A stretch of DNA of 21,703 nucleotides from Clostridium sp. CAG:167 (GTDB taxonomy: Bacteria > Bacillota > Clostridia > Lachnospirales > Lachnospiraceae). Each line of letters begins with the position of its first letter. The first letter of the stretch is position 1. This document shows, in pieces, positions 5,946 through 14,640 of the stretch. Location: positions 1 through 21,703 of the forward strand of contig HF998256.1 of assembly GCA_000433735.1 (NCBI GenBank). The letters are read 5' to 3'. Under the pieces are notes generated by a model. It did no database searches. It was given only the letters and a program-made list of their open reading frames with translations, and was not told the DNA's origin. The position numbers and the translations under genes were made by a program.

Positions 5946-6299
5946 ATGACAGATAATAAGAAGATCGGAGAGGTTCAGATCGCCAATGAAGTAGTTGCCA
6001 GTATTGCAGGAATTTCTGCGTCAGAAGTAGAAGGTGTGGATTCCATGGCAGGCGGCATCACGAATGAGATCGCCGGCAGATTAGGCATGAAAAATCCGGC
6101 CAAAGGTGTAAAAGTGGAGGTAAAAGGGGATACGGCAGTAGTAGATCTTGCCATTTATTTGAAGTATGGATACAGTATTCCTAAGATCTCAGCCCAGGTG
6201 CAGGAAAAAGTAGCACAAGCCATTAATTCTATGACAGGTCTGAAGGTGGAGCGTGTGAATGTACGGATTGCCGGTGTGAGCCTGGAAAGTCAACAGTAA
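5946..6299 (+). CDS. Asp23/Gls24 family protein (YqhY-like)
   Basis: The start is the ATG at 5946, nine bases after AGGAGG; an upstream TTG at 5925 overlaps the promoter-proximal leader and is less likely. The 117-residue product shows the family core: GEVQIANEVVASIAGISASEVEGV, KGVKVEVKGDTAVVDLAIYLKYGYSIPKI and VQEKVAQAINSMTGLKVERVNVRIAGV. No membrane segment is present, so it is cytosolic. In Bacillus subtilis the equivalent gene, yqhY, lies beside accBC and nusB and has been connected with control of acetyl-CoA carboxylase. The accBC genes are absent at this site, so that role cannot be assumed. It leads the housekeeping operon. Confidence 0.9.
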   Translation: MTDNKKIGEVQIANEVVASIAGISASEVEGVDSMAGGITNEIAGRLGMKNPAKGVKVEVKGDTAVVDLAIYLKYGYSIPKISAQVQEKVAQAINSMTGLKVERVNVRIAGVSLESQQ

Positions 6300-6323
6300 G
6301 ATAAAAAGTTTGTGAGGATTAGT

Positions 6324-6722
6324 ATGACTAGACATGATATGAGAGAGTGTATGTTCTGTCTTTTGTTCCAGAATGAATTTTACGGAACAGAGGAGTTTGC
6401 AGAGCAGAGAGACACTTTCCTGGAAGAAAAAAATTTGAAACCCAGTGAACAGCAGGAGATCCTGGAGAGGACATCTCATCTGATCCAGCTCCTGCCGGAG
6501 ATTGATGAAAGGATTTCTAAATGCTCCAAAGGCTGGAAACTGGATCGTATTGCAAAAGCAGAGCTGGCTATTCTGCGTCTGGCTGTGTATGAAGCTGTGT
6601 ACGATGAGGATGTTCCGGTAGGTGTGGCGGTAAATGAAGCCGTTGAGCTTGCAAAAGAGTATGGGAATGACAATGGCCCGTCTTTTGTAAATGGAATTTT
6701 AGGTAATATAGTGAATGAATAG
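6324..6722 (+). CDS. nusB: Transcription antitermination factor NusB
   Basis: NusB joins NusE (ribosomal protein S10) to bind boxA RNA and keeps RNA polymerase from stopping early in rRNA operons. The ATG at 6324 follows GTGAGG; the GTG at 6312 overlaps it and is rejected. The 132-residue all-helical product begins MTRHDMRECMFCLLFQNEF, the arginine-rich start of the family. It carries WKLDRIAKAELAILRLAVYE and VAVNEAVELAKEYGNDNGPSFVNGIL, the most conserved C-terminal NusB signatures. Its length is typical. The last eight bases overlap xseA. The asp23-nusB pairing is common in Firmicutes. Confidence 0.95.
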   Translation: MTRHDMRECMFCLLFQNEFYGTEEFAEQRDTFLEEKNLKPSEQQEILERTSHLIQLLPEIDERISKCSKGWKLDRIAKAELAILRLAVYEAVYDEDVPVGVAVNEAVELAKEYGNDNGPSFVNGILGNIVNE

Positions 6723-7923
6723 AGGAGAAATATATTCTGTCTCATATGTAAATCAGTATATCAAGAATATGTTTTCCGAAGAATATGCCCTGTCCGTTAT
6801 ATTTGTAAAAGGTGAGGTGTCCAATTGCAAATATCATAGTTCCGGGCATATTTATTTTACATTGAAAGACAGGGGATCCCAGCTGACCTGTGTTATGTTC
6901 CGGGGTGACAGAAAAGGCCTTCCATTTTTGATGGAAGATGGCATGGAAGTAGTAGTGGGCGGCAGTATCAGTGTGTACGAGCGGGATGGCAAGTACCAGT
7001 TGTATGCTAAGCGGATCAAAAAAGCCGGTGCCGGTGAACTGGCAGAAGAGTTCGAAAAAAGAAAGAAGAAATTAAGCGAGGCTGGATATTTTGATCCGGA
7101 CCGGAAGTTGCCCCTGCCCTCTTATGCCGGAACCGTTGGTGTGGTGACGGCCAGAACAGGGGCGGCGATCCAGGATATTATCAATGTCACAGCCAGAAGA
7201 AACCCTTATGTCCAGCTGGTGTTGTATCCGGCCAAGGTGCAGGGAGAAGGAGCAGCAGAAAGCATTGCCAGGGGGATTGAGACTCTGGCGGAGTATCCGG
7301 TGGATGTGATCATTGCAGGCCGCGGAGGCGGCTCTATAGAGGATCTTTGGGCCTTTAACGAAGAGGTGGTGGCAGATGCCATTTACCGGTCCAGAGTACC
7401 GGTTATTTCGGCAGTAGGTCATGAGACGGATTTTACCATTGCGGATTTTGTGGCAGATATGCGGGCACCTACGCCATCGGCAGCAGCAGAATTGGCTGTA
7501 TATGATGTCAGGCAGCACTTTCAGGCTCTGGAAGAAAAGAGACAGAGGCTTATGGCTACCATAGAGTATAAAGTGGCACTGTCCAGACAGAGACTGAAGG
7601 AAATGGAAAAACGGGTCAGTTATTTTAACCCGGAAAAGAGTCTGAATGATAAGAGGCAGCTGCTGGTATCCTGGGAAGAAAAAATGACAGCGCTTATGGA
7701 AAAACGGCTGATGAAAGAGCGTCACAGACTGGAAGTGCTGGCCGGACGGTTAGATGGAGTCAGCCCGTTAAAGAGACTGAGTGCCGGATATGGTTTTGTG
7801 GCAGATGAGGACAAGCAGCCGGTAAGTCAGGCCGCTTCGTTGAAAGAAGGACAAAAACTGTCGGTTACATTGCAGGATGGTGTTGTTACATCCACAGTAG
7901 AAAGGATTGACTTATGGAACTAG
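6715..7923 (+). CDS. xseA: Exodeoxyribonuclease VII large subunit
   Basis: XseA is the catalytic subunit of exonuclease VII, which cuts single-stranded DNA from both ends into short acid-insoluble pieces. The 402-residue product has an N-terminal OB-fold (about 5-100, with VKGEVSNCKYHSSGHIYFTLKD). The catalytic core follows, with VGVVTARTGAAIQDI (141-155), GRGGGSIEDLWAFNEE (202-217) and VGHETDFTIADFVADMRAPT (234-253). A long coiled-coil arm and a short C-terminal segment (SAGYGFV) complete it. The start ATG lies within the end of nusB and has no strong ribosome site of its own, so translation is probably coupled. The start of xseB overlaps its end by ten bases, fitting the need for both subunits. 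Confidence 0.97.
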   Translation: MNRGEIYSVSYVNQYIKNMFSEEYALSVIFVKGEVSNCKYHSSGHIYFTLKDRGSQLTCVMFRGDRKGLPFLMEDGMEVVVGGSISVYERDGKYQLYAKRIKKAGAGELAEEFEKRKKKLSEAGYFDPDRKLPLPSYAGTVGVVTARTGAAIQDIINVTARRNPYVQLVLYPAKVQGEGAAESIARGIETLAEYPVDVIIAGRGGGSIEDLWAFNEEVVADAIYRSRVPVISAVGHETDFTIADFVADMRAPTPSAAAELAVYDVRQHFQALEEKRQRLMATIEYKVALSRQRLKEMEKRVSYFNPEKSLNDKRQLLVSWEEKMTALMEKRLMKERHRLEVLAGRLDGVSPLKRLSAGYGFVADEDKQPVSQAASLKEGQKLSVTLQDGVVTSTVERIDLWN

Positions 7924-8105
7924 AAGAAATCATGAAAAAACTGGAAGAAACAGTGGAAAAAATGGAGCAGAGTCCATTGACACTGCAGGAATCCTATCAG
8001 TGTTTTTCTCAGGGAATGGAACTGGTAAAGGCTGGCAATGAGGCTGTGGATCAGGTAGAGAAAAAGATCAAGATACTGACGGAAGGAGAGAATCCAGATG
8101 AATAA
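7914..8105 (+). CDS. xseB: Exodeoxyribonuclease VII small subunit
   Basis: XseB binds the coiled-coil arm of XseA in several copies and is needed for activity. The 63-residue product is a helical hairpin with the family signature LEEIMKKLEETVEKMEQSPLTLQESYQCFSQGMEL, followed by a second acidic-basic helix (AVDQVEKKIKIL). Length is normal (60-80). It overlaps xseA at the front and ispA by eight bases at the back. Confidence 0.95.
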   Translation: MELEEIMKKLEETVEKMEQSPLTLQESYQCFSQGMELVKAGNEAVDQVEKKIKILTEGENPDE

Positions 8106-8997
8106 AGAAGTTCTTGCTTCCCATGTGGCAGATATAGAGGCAGGTATGAAGGAATACATGCCGGAGGAAAACGGATATCAGAGGACCGTGTTTGAGGCTG
8201 TGAATTACAGCCTTCTTGCCGGAGGAAAGAGACTGCGCCCTATGTTTTTATATGAGGCATATCGGATGTTTGGCGGCACAGATGAGAAGGCCGTGAGACC
8301 GTTTATGATGGCGTTGGAAATGATCCATACCTATTCTCTGGTACATGATGATCTGCCTGCTATGGATAATGATGAGTACCGAAGAGGGAAATTAACCACC
8401 CACAAAAAGTTTGGAGAGGCTATGGGGATCCTTTCAGGAGATGCCCTGTTAAATGGAGCATTTGAAACAGCCTTTTTAGCATTTGACAGTGAGACAGAGG
8501 CAGCACAGATCGGCCGGGCACTGAAGATTCTTGGACACAAAGCCGGCATGTACGGCATGGTGGGCGGCCAGGTAGTGGATGTGGAAAAAGATGGCTGTTT
8601 TATGGATGAGGACATGCTGTATTTTGTCCATAAAAATAAAACATCTGCTCTGATCGAGGCAGCTCTTATGACAGGAGCTGTGCTGGCAGGGGCAGATGAA
8701 AAACAGGCGGCTGTGATGGAACAGTGCGGCGCCGATATCGGGCTGGCTTTCCAGATCCAGGATGATATACTGGATGTGATCGGGGACCAGGAAAAACTGG
8801 GCAAACCGGTACACAGTGACGAAAAGAATGAAAAGACAACGGCAGTATCCGTATATGGAATAGATGTCTGCCGTCAAAAAGTGAAAGACTATACAGACAG
8901 AGGAATCGAGGCACTGGAGGCTCTCGATATCCCTGGAAAAGAACACCAGAAGTTTTTGGTGGAATTAATGAAATCTCTGGTAGGAAGAGAAATGTAA
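8098..8997 (+). CDS. ispA: Polyprenyl synthase (farnesyl or geranylgeranyl diphosphate synthase)
   Basis: This enzyme condenses isopentenyl diphosphate with allylic diphosphates to make C15 or C20 chains, the precursors for quinone side chains and undecaprenyl carrier lipid. The 299-residue product has GGKRLRP (42-48), the first Asp-rich motif DDLPAMD (84-90) followed by RRG, GDALL (114-118), GGQVVD (156-161) and the second Asp-rich motif DDILD (222-226). The first motif has the two-residue insertion of bacterial type II farnesyl diphosphate synthases. An ATG overlaps the end of xseB, with GGAGAG upstream. Placement directly before dxs puts an early and a later isoprenoid step in one operon. 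Exact chain length cannot be decided by reading. Confidence 0.93.
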   Translation: MNKEVLASHVADIEAGMKEYMPEENGYQRTVFEAVNYSLLAGGKRLRPMFLYEAYRMFGGTDEKAVRPFMMALEMIHTYSLVHDDLPAMDNDEYRRGKLTTHKKFGEAMGILSGDALLNGAFETAFLAFDSETEAAQIGRALKILGHKAGMYGMVGGQVVDVEKDGCFMDEDMLYFVHKNKTSALIEAALMTGAVLAGADEKQAAVMEQCGADIGLAFQIQDDILDVIGDQEKLGKPVHSDEKNEKTTAVSVYGIDVCRQKVKDYTDRGIEALEALDIPGKEHQKFLVELMKSLVGREM

Positions 8998-9010
8998 AGA
9001 GGATGATAGT

Positions 9011-10882
9011 TTGGAAAAGATACTGGATCGTATTGTAAAAGAAAATGATATAAAGGATATATCACCGGAAGATTACAGAGAACTGGCCAAAGAGATAAGG
9101 CGCAAGCTGGTCCGGACCATCAGCCGGACAGGAGGCCATCTGGCTTCAAATCTGGGGGCAGTGGAACTGACGATGGCACTGCATATTCTGCTGGATTTTC
9201 CGGAGGATAAGCTGGTGTGGGATGTAGGACACCAGTCCTATGTCCATAAGATCCTTACCGGACGGGGAGATGATTTTCGCACACTAAGGTGTCTGGATGG
9301 CATCAGCGGGTTTCCAAAAGTAGAAGAAAATCCTTGCGATACATTTGATACCGGACACAGTTCTACTTCTATTTCGGTGGCACTGGGACTTGCCAAGGCA
9401 AGAGATCTGCAGGGAGGCATGGAAAAAGTGTTTGCAGTGATCGGTGATGGTGCCTTGTCCGGTGGTATGGCTTTTGAGGCATTGAATAATGCGGCGCAGT
9501 TAAAAAGCAATATGGTGATCGTGTTAAACGATAATAAAATGTCCATTGCACCTAATGTTGGAGGTATGTCCAATTACCTTGGTAAGATCCGTACCAATCA
9601 GAAATATCGTAACTTAAAAGAAAATGTAGAGCAGGCACTGGACCGGATCCCGAATCTGGGACAACCTATTGCCATGCGGGTAAAAAAAGCAAAAGATTCT
9701 CTGAAACGGTTATTTATTCCGGGAATGCTGTTTGAAGACATGGGCATTATCTATATGGGACCGGTGGACGGCCACAATATACAGGAGATGCTGACGGCTT
9801 TCAGAACCGCCCTTACGGTAAAAGATCAGCCGGTACTGGTCCATGTGCTGACAAAGAAAGGAAAAGGATACAGACCGGCAGAACAGCGGCCGGCTGATTT
9901 CCACGGTGTGGGGCCGTTTGATATACGGACAGGCAAGATCCAGGAAAAAGAGGAACTTACCTATACAAAGATCTTTGGACAGTGGATGATCGAAAGTGCC
10001 AAGATCCATAAGGACCTGGTATCTGTCTGTGCGGCTATGCCGGATGGAACCGGATTGACCGGATTTGCAAAAGAAAATCCCGACCGTTTCTTTGATGTAG
10101 GAATCGCAGAAGAACATGCAGTGACATTTGCGGCGGGAATGGCTGCGGGAGGATTGAAGCCGGTTGTATCTCTGTATTCTACTTTTATGCAGCGGGCTTA
10201 CGATCAGATCTTGCATGATGTGTGTATCAGTAAACTGCCAGTGTTGTTTACACTGGATCGCAGCGGCATTGTGGGAAAAGATGGCGAGACACATCAGGGT
10301 ATTTTTGATATAGCTTATCTGTCATCCATGCCGAATATGACCGTCCTTTCTCCTATGGATGGAGAGGAGCTGGTAGAGGCACTGAACTATGGTATTGCTT
10401 ATCAGGATGGCCCGATAGCCGTGCGCTATCCGAGAGGCAGAGCCTTTTTGCAGGAGCGGAAAGAAAAGAAACCTTTTGAGAGAGGCAGAGCGGAGGTGCT
10501 GGCCCAGGGAGACCAGGTGTTATTTCTGGCTGTGGGAAATATGGTGGAAACGGCACTGCAGGCGGCGAAGATGCTGGACAGGCAGCAGATCCATGCTACG
10601 GTAGTCAATATGCGTTTTGTGAAACCATGGGATGAAACGCTGGTGGCAGAACTGGCACCGCAGCACAAGTTGATAGTGACCATGGAAGACCATGTGTATC
10701 AGGGCGGTTTTTCCCAGATGGTGCAGGCCTTTTTACAAAGAAAAGAAATCTGTGTACCATGCGTTCACATAAACTGGCCTGACCGTTTTATTGAACATGG
10801 AACGGTACAGCAATTATATGAAAGATACGGCATGACGGCGGAGGCTGTAGCCGGAAAAGTAAGTGAGGAATTACAGAATTGA
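9011..10882 (+). CDS. dxs: 1-deoxy-D-xylulose-5-phosphate synthase
   Basis: Dxs joins pyruvate and glyceraldehyde 3-phosphate, with loss of CO2, in the first step of the MEP isoprenoid pathway. It is a cytosolic thiamine diphosphate enzyme. The start is a TTG at 9011, eight bases after AGAGG; no ATG nearby fits. The 623-residue product has HLASNLGAVELT (43-54), VWDVGHQSYVHKILTGR (69-85), the thiamine-binding motif GDGALSGG...LNDNK (145-176), the catalytic Glu in VGIAEEHAVTFAAG near residue 370, DRSGIVGKDGETHQG and RYPRG. Length is normal. It lies 13 bases after ispA and overlaps tlyA by four bases. Confidence 0.97.
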   Translation: MEKILDRIVKENDIKDISPEDYRELAKEIRRKLVRTISRTGGHLASNLGAVELTMALHILLDFPEDKLVWDVGHQSYVHKILTGRGDDFRTLRCLDGISGFPKVEENPCDTFDTGHSSTSISVALGLAKARDLQGGMEKVFAVIGDGALSGGMAFEALNNAAQLKSNMVIVLNDNKMSIAPNVGGMSNYLGKIRTNQKYRNLKENVEQALDRIPNLGQPIAMRVKKAKDSLKRLFIPGMLFEDMGIIYMGPVDGHNIQEMLTAFRTALTVKDQPVLVHVLTKKGKGYRPAEQRPADFHGVGPFDIRTGKIQEKEELTYTKIFGQWMIESAKIHKDLVSVCAAMPDGTGLTGFAKENPDRFFDVGIAEEHAVTFAAGMAAGGLKPVVSLYSTFMQRAYDQILHDVCISKLPVLFTLDRSGIVGKDGETHQGIFDIAYLSSMPNMTVLSPMDGEELVEALNYGIAYQDGPIAVRYPRGRAFLQERKEKKPFERGRAEVLAQGDQVLFLAVGNMVETALQAAKMLDRQQIHATVVNMRFVKPWDETLVAELAPQHKLIVTMEDHVYQGGFSQMVQAFLQRKEICVPCVHINWPDRFIEHGTVQQLYERYGMTAEAVAGKVSEELQN

Positions 10883-11697
10883 AAGAAGAAAAAGAGCGTC
10901 TGGATGTGCTTCTGGTAAAGAGAGGACTGGCAGAATCCAGAGAAAAGGCCAAAGCTGTCATTATGGCAGGAGAGGTATTTGTAAATAATCAGAGAGAAGA
11001 CAAAGCCGGACAGACCTTTCCGGTTACCGCAGCCATTGAAGTGCGGGGCAAAAAAATGAAGTATGTCAGCCGTGGCGGTTACAAACTGGAAAAGGCCATG
11101 GAATCTTTCCCGATTGTTCTGAATGACTGTGTGTGCATGGATGTAGGATCTTCCACAGGAGGATTTACGGACTGCATGCTGCAAAACGGAGCCAGGTTTG
11201 TGTATGCTATTGATGTGGGAACCAATCAGCTGGCGTGGAAATTGAGACAGGATGAGCGGGTCCGCTCTATGGAAAAGACCAATATCCGGTATGTGACGCC
11301 GGAAGACATTGGGGAAGCAGTGGATTTTGTATCCATTGATGTAGCTTTTATTTCTCTGACCAAGGTGCTGACCCCGGTAAAAGAACTGATGAAAGAAGGG
11401 GCCCAGATGGTCTGCCTGATCAAACCACAGTTTGAGGCAGGCAGGGAAAAAGTAGGCAAAAAAGGAGTGGTCCGGGATAAAAAGGTGCATGAAGAAGTAA
11501 TCGAGATGGTAACAAATCATGCCCTCAGCCTGGGATTTATCGTAAAGGGACTGGAGCATTCGCCAATCCGCGGTCCGGAGGGAAATATAGAATATCTTCT
11601 GTATGTAGAAAAAGCAGAGAAGGAGCCTTCTGTTGTAGATGACAAAATGAAGGAAGAGATCCACCGGCTGGTGGAGCGGGCACATGAGACTTTGTAG
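10879..11697 (+). CDS. tlyA: TlyA family rRNA 2'-O-methyltransferase
   Basis: TlyA-type enzymes methylate the 2'-hydroxyl of ribose in 16S and/or 23S rRNA; the old name hemolysin A comes from early reports. The 272-residue product starts with a TTG overlapping the dxs stop. It has an N-terminal S4 RNA-binding domain (about 7-66, RLDVLLVKRGLAESREKAK), the linker YVSRGGYKLEKA, then an FtsJ-like methyltransferase domain. The SAM-binding loop is CMDVGSSTGGFTD (86-98), and later IKPQFEAGREKVGKKGVVRD matches the family. Whether it modifies both rRNAs or only 23S cannot be told here. Sitting between dxs and nadK/argR is the usual Firmicutes arrangement. Confidence 0.95.
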   Translation: MKEEKERLDVLLVKRGLAESREKAKAVIMAGEVFVNNQREDKAGQTFPVTAAIEVRGKKMKYVSRGGYKLEKAMESFPIVLNDCVCMDVGSSTGGFTDCMLQNGARFVYAIDVGTNQLAWKLRQDERVRSMEKTNIRYVTPEDIGEAVDFVSIDVAFISLTKVLTPVKELMKEGAQMVCLIKPQFEAGREKVGKKGVVRDKKVHEEVIEMVTNHALSLGFIVKGLEHSPIRGPEGNIEYLLYVEKAEKEPSVVDDKMKEEIHRLVERAHETL

Positions 11698-11707
11698 GAG
11701 GACTGCC

Positions 11708-12535
11708 ATGAATTGTTTTTATATCATTTCAGATACAAAGAAGGATTACCGGCTGGAATCCGCAGAAGAGATTAAAAGATATTTGGAAAAAAACAAAAAG
11801 TGTGCTAAAATAGTAGGAAATGCATCTCAGGTTCCGGCAGATGACAAAGACAGTTTTGTTATTGTGCTGGGAGGAGACGGTTCTGTACTGCAGGCAGCTA
11901 AGTATCTGGCAGGTACAGGAATCCCGATTCTCGGAGTGAATTTTGGAACCCTTGGTTTCCTTACAGAAGTGGAAAAGCCGAGAATTCTCGAGGCTCTTGA
12001 TCTGATTCTGGCAGGACATTATGAGATTGAAGAGCGCATGGCCATTACAGCCAGACATGAATGGGAAGATGCCGGCAGACCGGTAATGGCTTTTAATGAA
12101 TTTATTGTGGGCAAGCGGGACTTTGGTCATATGATGACAGCGAAGGTGTATGTAGATGATACACTGTTAGATACATATGTGGCAGATGCGGTGCTTGTAT
12201 CTACTCCCACCGGATCTACGGCATACAACCTGTCGGCCTTTGGGCCGGTGCTGGTGCCCGGCATGGAAGCTCTCATCATTACGCCAATCTGTTCTCATTC
12301 GCTGAACAAACGAAGTGTGGTGGTGTCATCGGAATCGGTGATCCGCATCCAGATAGGACAGACTAAAGGTTACACACAGGACGAGGCTACCGTCATCGGA
12401 GACGGCCAGGAGATATGGAGTGTCAAGACCGGGGAGTCGGTCTATATACAAAAGGCCAGAGATGCTTTTGAGATGGTAAAATTAGGAGATGTAAGTTTCT
12501 TCGATAAGATGAGAAGTAAATTGAATCGAAGTTAG
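11708..12535 (+). CDS. nadK: NAD kinase
   Basis: NadK phosphorylates NAD to NADP and is the only route to NADP in most bacteria. The ATG at 11708 follows AGGAGG, which overlaps the tlyA stop; an upstream in-frame ATG at 11684 lies inside tlyA and is rejected. The 275-residue product has the diacylglycerol-kinase-like motif VIVLGGDGSVLQAAK (51-65), GVNFGTLGFLTE, FNEF, STPTGSTAYNLSAFGPVL and TPICSHSL, which are all conserved NadK elements. Length is typical of the Gram-positive form. Confidence 0.97.
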   Translation: MNCFYIISDTKKDYRLESAEEIKRYLEKNKKCAKIVGNASQVPADDKDSFVIVLGGDGSVLQAAKYLAGTGIPILGVNFGTLGFLTEVEKPRILEALDLILAGHYEIEERMAITARHEWEDAGRPVMAFNEFIVGKRDFGHMMTAKVYVDDTLLDTYVADAVLVSTPTGSTAYNLSAFGPVLVPGMEALIITPICSHSLNKRSVVVSSESVIRIQIGQTKGYTQDEATVIGDGQEIWSVKTGESVYIQKARDAFEMVKLGDVSFFDKMRSKLNRS

Positions 12536-12547
12536 GAGTTGAGCAGT

Positions 12548-13003
12548 TTGAAGCGCACAAGGCAGGATAAAATTATAGAATTGATCTCTGCAGAAGAGAT
12601 CGAGACACAGGAAGATCTGGCGAAAAGACTGCAGGAAGCCGGTTTTAAGGTGACACAGGCCACTGTCAGCAGAGATATACGGGAACTGGCGCTGACCAAA
12701 GTTGCCGGTCAGAACGGAAGACCGAAGTATGCTGCCATAGACTACGGAGGAGCACCCCCTGCAAAATATTCAGAGCGCTATACCAAGGTGCTGCAAAGTG
12801 GCATGGTATCTATGGCTCAGGCAGACAATCTGTTAGTGATCAAGACCGTCAGCGGCATGGCTATGGCAGTAGCTACCGCAGTGGATGCTCTGGAGATTGA
12901 TGAAATCGTAGGATGCATTGCCGGGGATGATACCATCATGTGTGCGGTCCGGTCCGCCGGAGAGGTGCCGGGAGTGATAGAACAGTTAAAAAATTTAAAG
13001 TGA
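12548..13003 (+). CDS. argR: Arginine repressor
   Basis: ArgR is a hexameric, arginine-responsive DNA-binding regulator that represses arginine synthesis and can activate catabolism. I chose the TTG at 12548 because AGGAG (12534-12538) then has a nine-base spacing; the TTG at 12539 touches the ribosome site. The 151-residue product has a winged helix (about 1-65, with QEDLAKRL and the recognition helix QATVSRDIRELALTK). Its C-terminal arginine-binding and oligomerisation domain contains TVSGMAMAVATAVDAL and GCIAGDDTIM (122-131). The usual GNA of that motif reads GMA here. The gene closes the conserved tlyA-nadK-argR run. Confidence 0.95.
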   Translation: MKRTRQDKIIELISAEEIETQEDLAKRLQEAGFKVTQATVSRDIRELALTKVAGQNGRPKYAAIDYGGAPPAKYSERYTKVLQSGMVSMAQADNLLVIKTVSGMAMAVATAVDALEIDEIVGCIAGDDTIMCAVRSAGEVPGVIEQLKNLK

Positions 13004-13022
13004 ATTTCAGGAGGATAAAGAA

Positions 13023-13760
13023 ATGTCAGGACATTCAAAATTTGCAAATATCAAACATAAGAAAGAGAAAAATGATGCCAAGAGAGGTAAAGTATTTACC
13101 GTCATCGGCCGTGAGATCGCAGTAGCCGTAAAGGAAGGCGGAGCAGATCCGAATAACAACAGTAAACTTCGTGATGTTATTGCCAAGGCAAAGGCAAACA
13201 ACATGCCAAACGATACCATTGAAAGAGGTATCAAGAAAGCAGCCGGAAATGTGGACGCTGTCAATTATGTAAGTTGTCAGTATGAAGGATACGGACCAAA
13301 CGGAACCGCCATCATTGTAGAAGCCTTGACAGATAATAAAAACCGTACAGCATCTAATGTGCGGAACGCTTTTACAAAAGGAAACGGAAATGTAGGAACT
13401 ACCGGCTGTGTATCTTATATGTTTGATACTAAAGGACAGATCCTGGTAGATAAAGAAGAATATGATACGGATGCAGACGAATTTATGATGTTAGCATTAG
13501 ATGCCGGAGCAGAAGATTTCAGTGAAGAAGAGGACAGCTACGAAGTGCTTACCACACCGGAAGACTTCAGTGCAGTAAGAGAGGAACTGGAGAAGGCCGG
13601 TGTGCCAATGGCTCAGGCAGAGATTACTATGATCCCTCAAACCTATGTAAAACTTACTTCCGATGAAGATAAAAAAATGTTCCAACGCATTATGGATCTG
13701 CTGGATGAAGACGATGATGTACAGAATGTATATCATAATGTAGAGGAAGACGAAGAATAA
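13023..13760 (+). CDS. yebC: YebC/PmpR family protein (TACO1-like)
   Basis: Members of this family have been described as transcription regulators and, more recently, as aids to ribosomes at proline-rich stretches. The 245-residue product begins MSGHSKFANIKHKKEKNDAKRGKVF, continues with NNSKLRDVIAKAKANNMPNDTIERGIKKAAG, and ends in a very acidic tail. All of this is typical, as is the length. AGGAGG lies eight bases before the ATG. It follows argR by 20 bases with no promoter seen, so it probably ends the operon; a strong terminator follows at once. In related genomes recN more often follows argR. Confidence 0.93.
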   Translation: MSGHSKFANIKHKKEKNDAKRGKVFTVIGREIAVAVKEGGADPNNNSKLRDVIAKAKANNMPNDTIERGIKKAAGNVDAVNYVSCQYEGYGPNGTAIIVEALTDNKNRTASNVRNAFTKGNGNVGTTGCVSYMFDTKGQILVDKEEYDTDADEFMMLALDAGAEDFSEEEDSYEVLTTPEDFSAVREELEKAGVPMAQAEITMIPQTYVKLTSDEDKKMFQRIMDLLDEDDDVQNVYHNVEEDEE

Positions 13761-13767
13761 AATCAAA

Positions 13768-13804
13768 ATGCCTCTCAGAAACAAAATCTGAGGGGTATTT
13801 TTTT
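13768..13804 (+). terminator. Rho-independent terminator after yebC
   Basis: A 12-bp stem (13768-13779 with 13787-13798, two G-U pairs) with a 7-base loop is followed by a run of seven T ending at 13804. It lies eight bases after the yebC stop and closes the long operon. Confidence 0.9.
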
Positions 13805-13851
13805 GCAGTTTGGATATACTATTTTCTAAAAAGTGAAAAAGGAGAATAGGT

Positions 13852-14640
13852 ATGTTCAAATGGTTTATGAGAGTCAGTGTCGTAGTTTTGTGTATTGCCT
13901 CGGCGTGGGTCAATATGCCGGTCGTGAAAGTGGCATCCGGAGATGTGGGAACAAGAAACTGCCGGTATGTGGCACTGGGAGATTCCATCTGTCGCGGATA
14001 TGGACTGGATGATTCCTCAAAACAATGCTATGCCTCTCTTATAAACCAGTGGCTGTCACAGCGGTACGATTATGTATTTCATGATAATCTGGGAGAGGAT
14101 GGGTTAGAGAGCAGAGAACTTCTATCTTATCTGACGGATCCATCCCGGAAAGAATACAATAAATACACAAAAACCTTAAAGGATGCAGATCTGGTAACAG
14201 TGTCTATCGGATCTAATGATCTGATGCATTTGTTGAATATATCCGGAAATATCGATGAGATGATCTCGGACAATAAAGAAAAGTTTGTACGGGCATGCAG
14301 AGCCTTTGGTGAAACCTTTCCAAAGATTATCCGGGCGATTAAAAAAGTGGCACCGGATGCTGTGATCGTGGTGGGAAATGTATATAATCCCTGCCATGGA
14401 CTGGAATCCTTTCAGGAAGTGTATCAGGTGGCAGACCATTATATCTGTGAATTGAATCAAGGATATGAGAATGTGCCGGATGTATTGGTGGCAGATGTGT
14501 TTTCGGCTTTTCAGGGGAGCCACGAGAAACTGGTGAACATGGCAATCCGCAAAGATGCCATTGACCCCCATCCAAATGCCAGAGGACATGAGATCATAGC
14601 AGAAAAAATGCTGGAAAAGATACAGGAGGAAAAAACTTGA
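13852..14640 (+). CDS. Secreted SGNH/GDSL-type esterase-like hydrolase
   Basis: The 262-residue product follows AAAGGAG and starts with a signal-like segment (MFKWFMR, then a hydrophobic core to about residue 20, with a possible cleavage near VASG-D, 27-31). SGNH blocks are visible: block I ALGDSICRGYG with Ser45, the oxyanion Asn in IGSND (Asn122), and block V DPHPNARGH with Asp238 and His240 as catalytic pair. The block II glycine is probably in LGEDGLES. Enzymes of this fold cleave acyl esters of lipids, sugars or cell-wall polymers outside the membrane; the substrate here is unknown. No lipobox is present, so the protein is either released or held by an uncleaved helix. The end overlaps the HAD gene by four bases. 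Confidence 0.88.
   Translation: MFKWFMRVSVVVLCIASAWVNMPVVKVASGDVGTRNCRYVALGDSICRGYGLDDSSKQCYASLINQWLSQRYDYVFHDNLGEDGLESRELLSYLTDPSRKEYNKYTKTLKDADLVTVSIGSNDLMHLLNISGNIDEMISDNKEKFVRACRAFGETFPKIIRAIKKVAPDAVIVVGNVYNPCHGLESFQEVYQVADHYICELNQGYENVPDVLVADVFSAFQGSHEKLVNMAIRKDAIDPHPNARGHEIIAEKMLEKIQEEKT

Noticed and set aside
10765..11709. Open frame of 314 codons on the minus strand opposite dxs and tlyA
   Set aside because: It crosses two well-supported plus-strand genes, is rich in His, Phe and Cys, and matches no family I know.
13803..13820. Possible promoter of the SGNH gene (TATACT at 13815-13820)
   Set aside because: The -10 box looks good, but no -35 box is found at 16-18 bases and the region overlaps the yebC terminator T-run.
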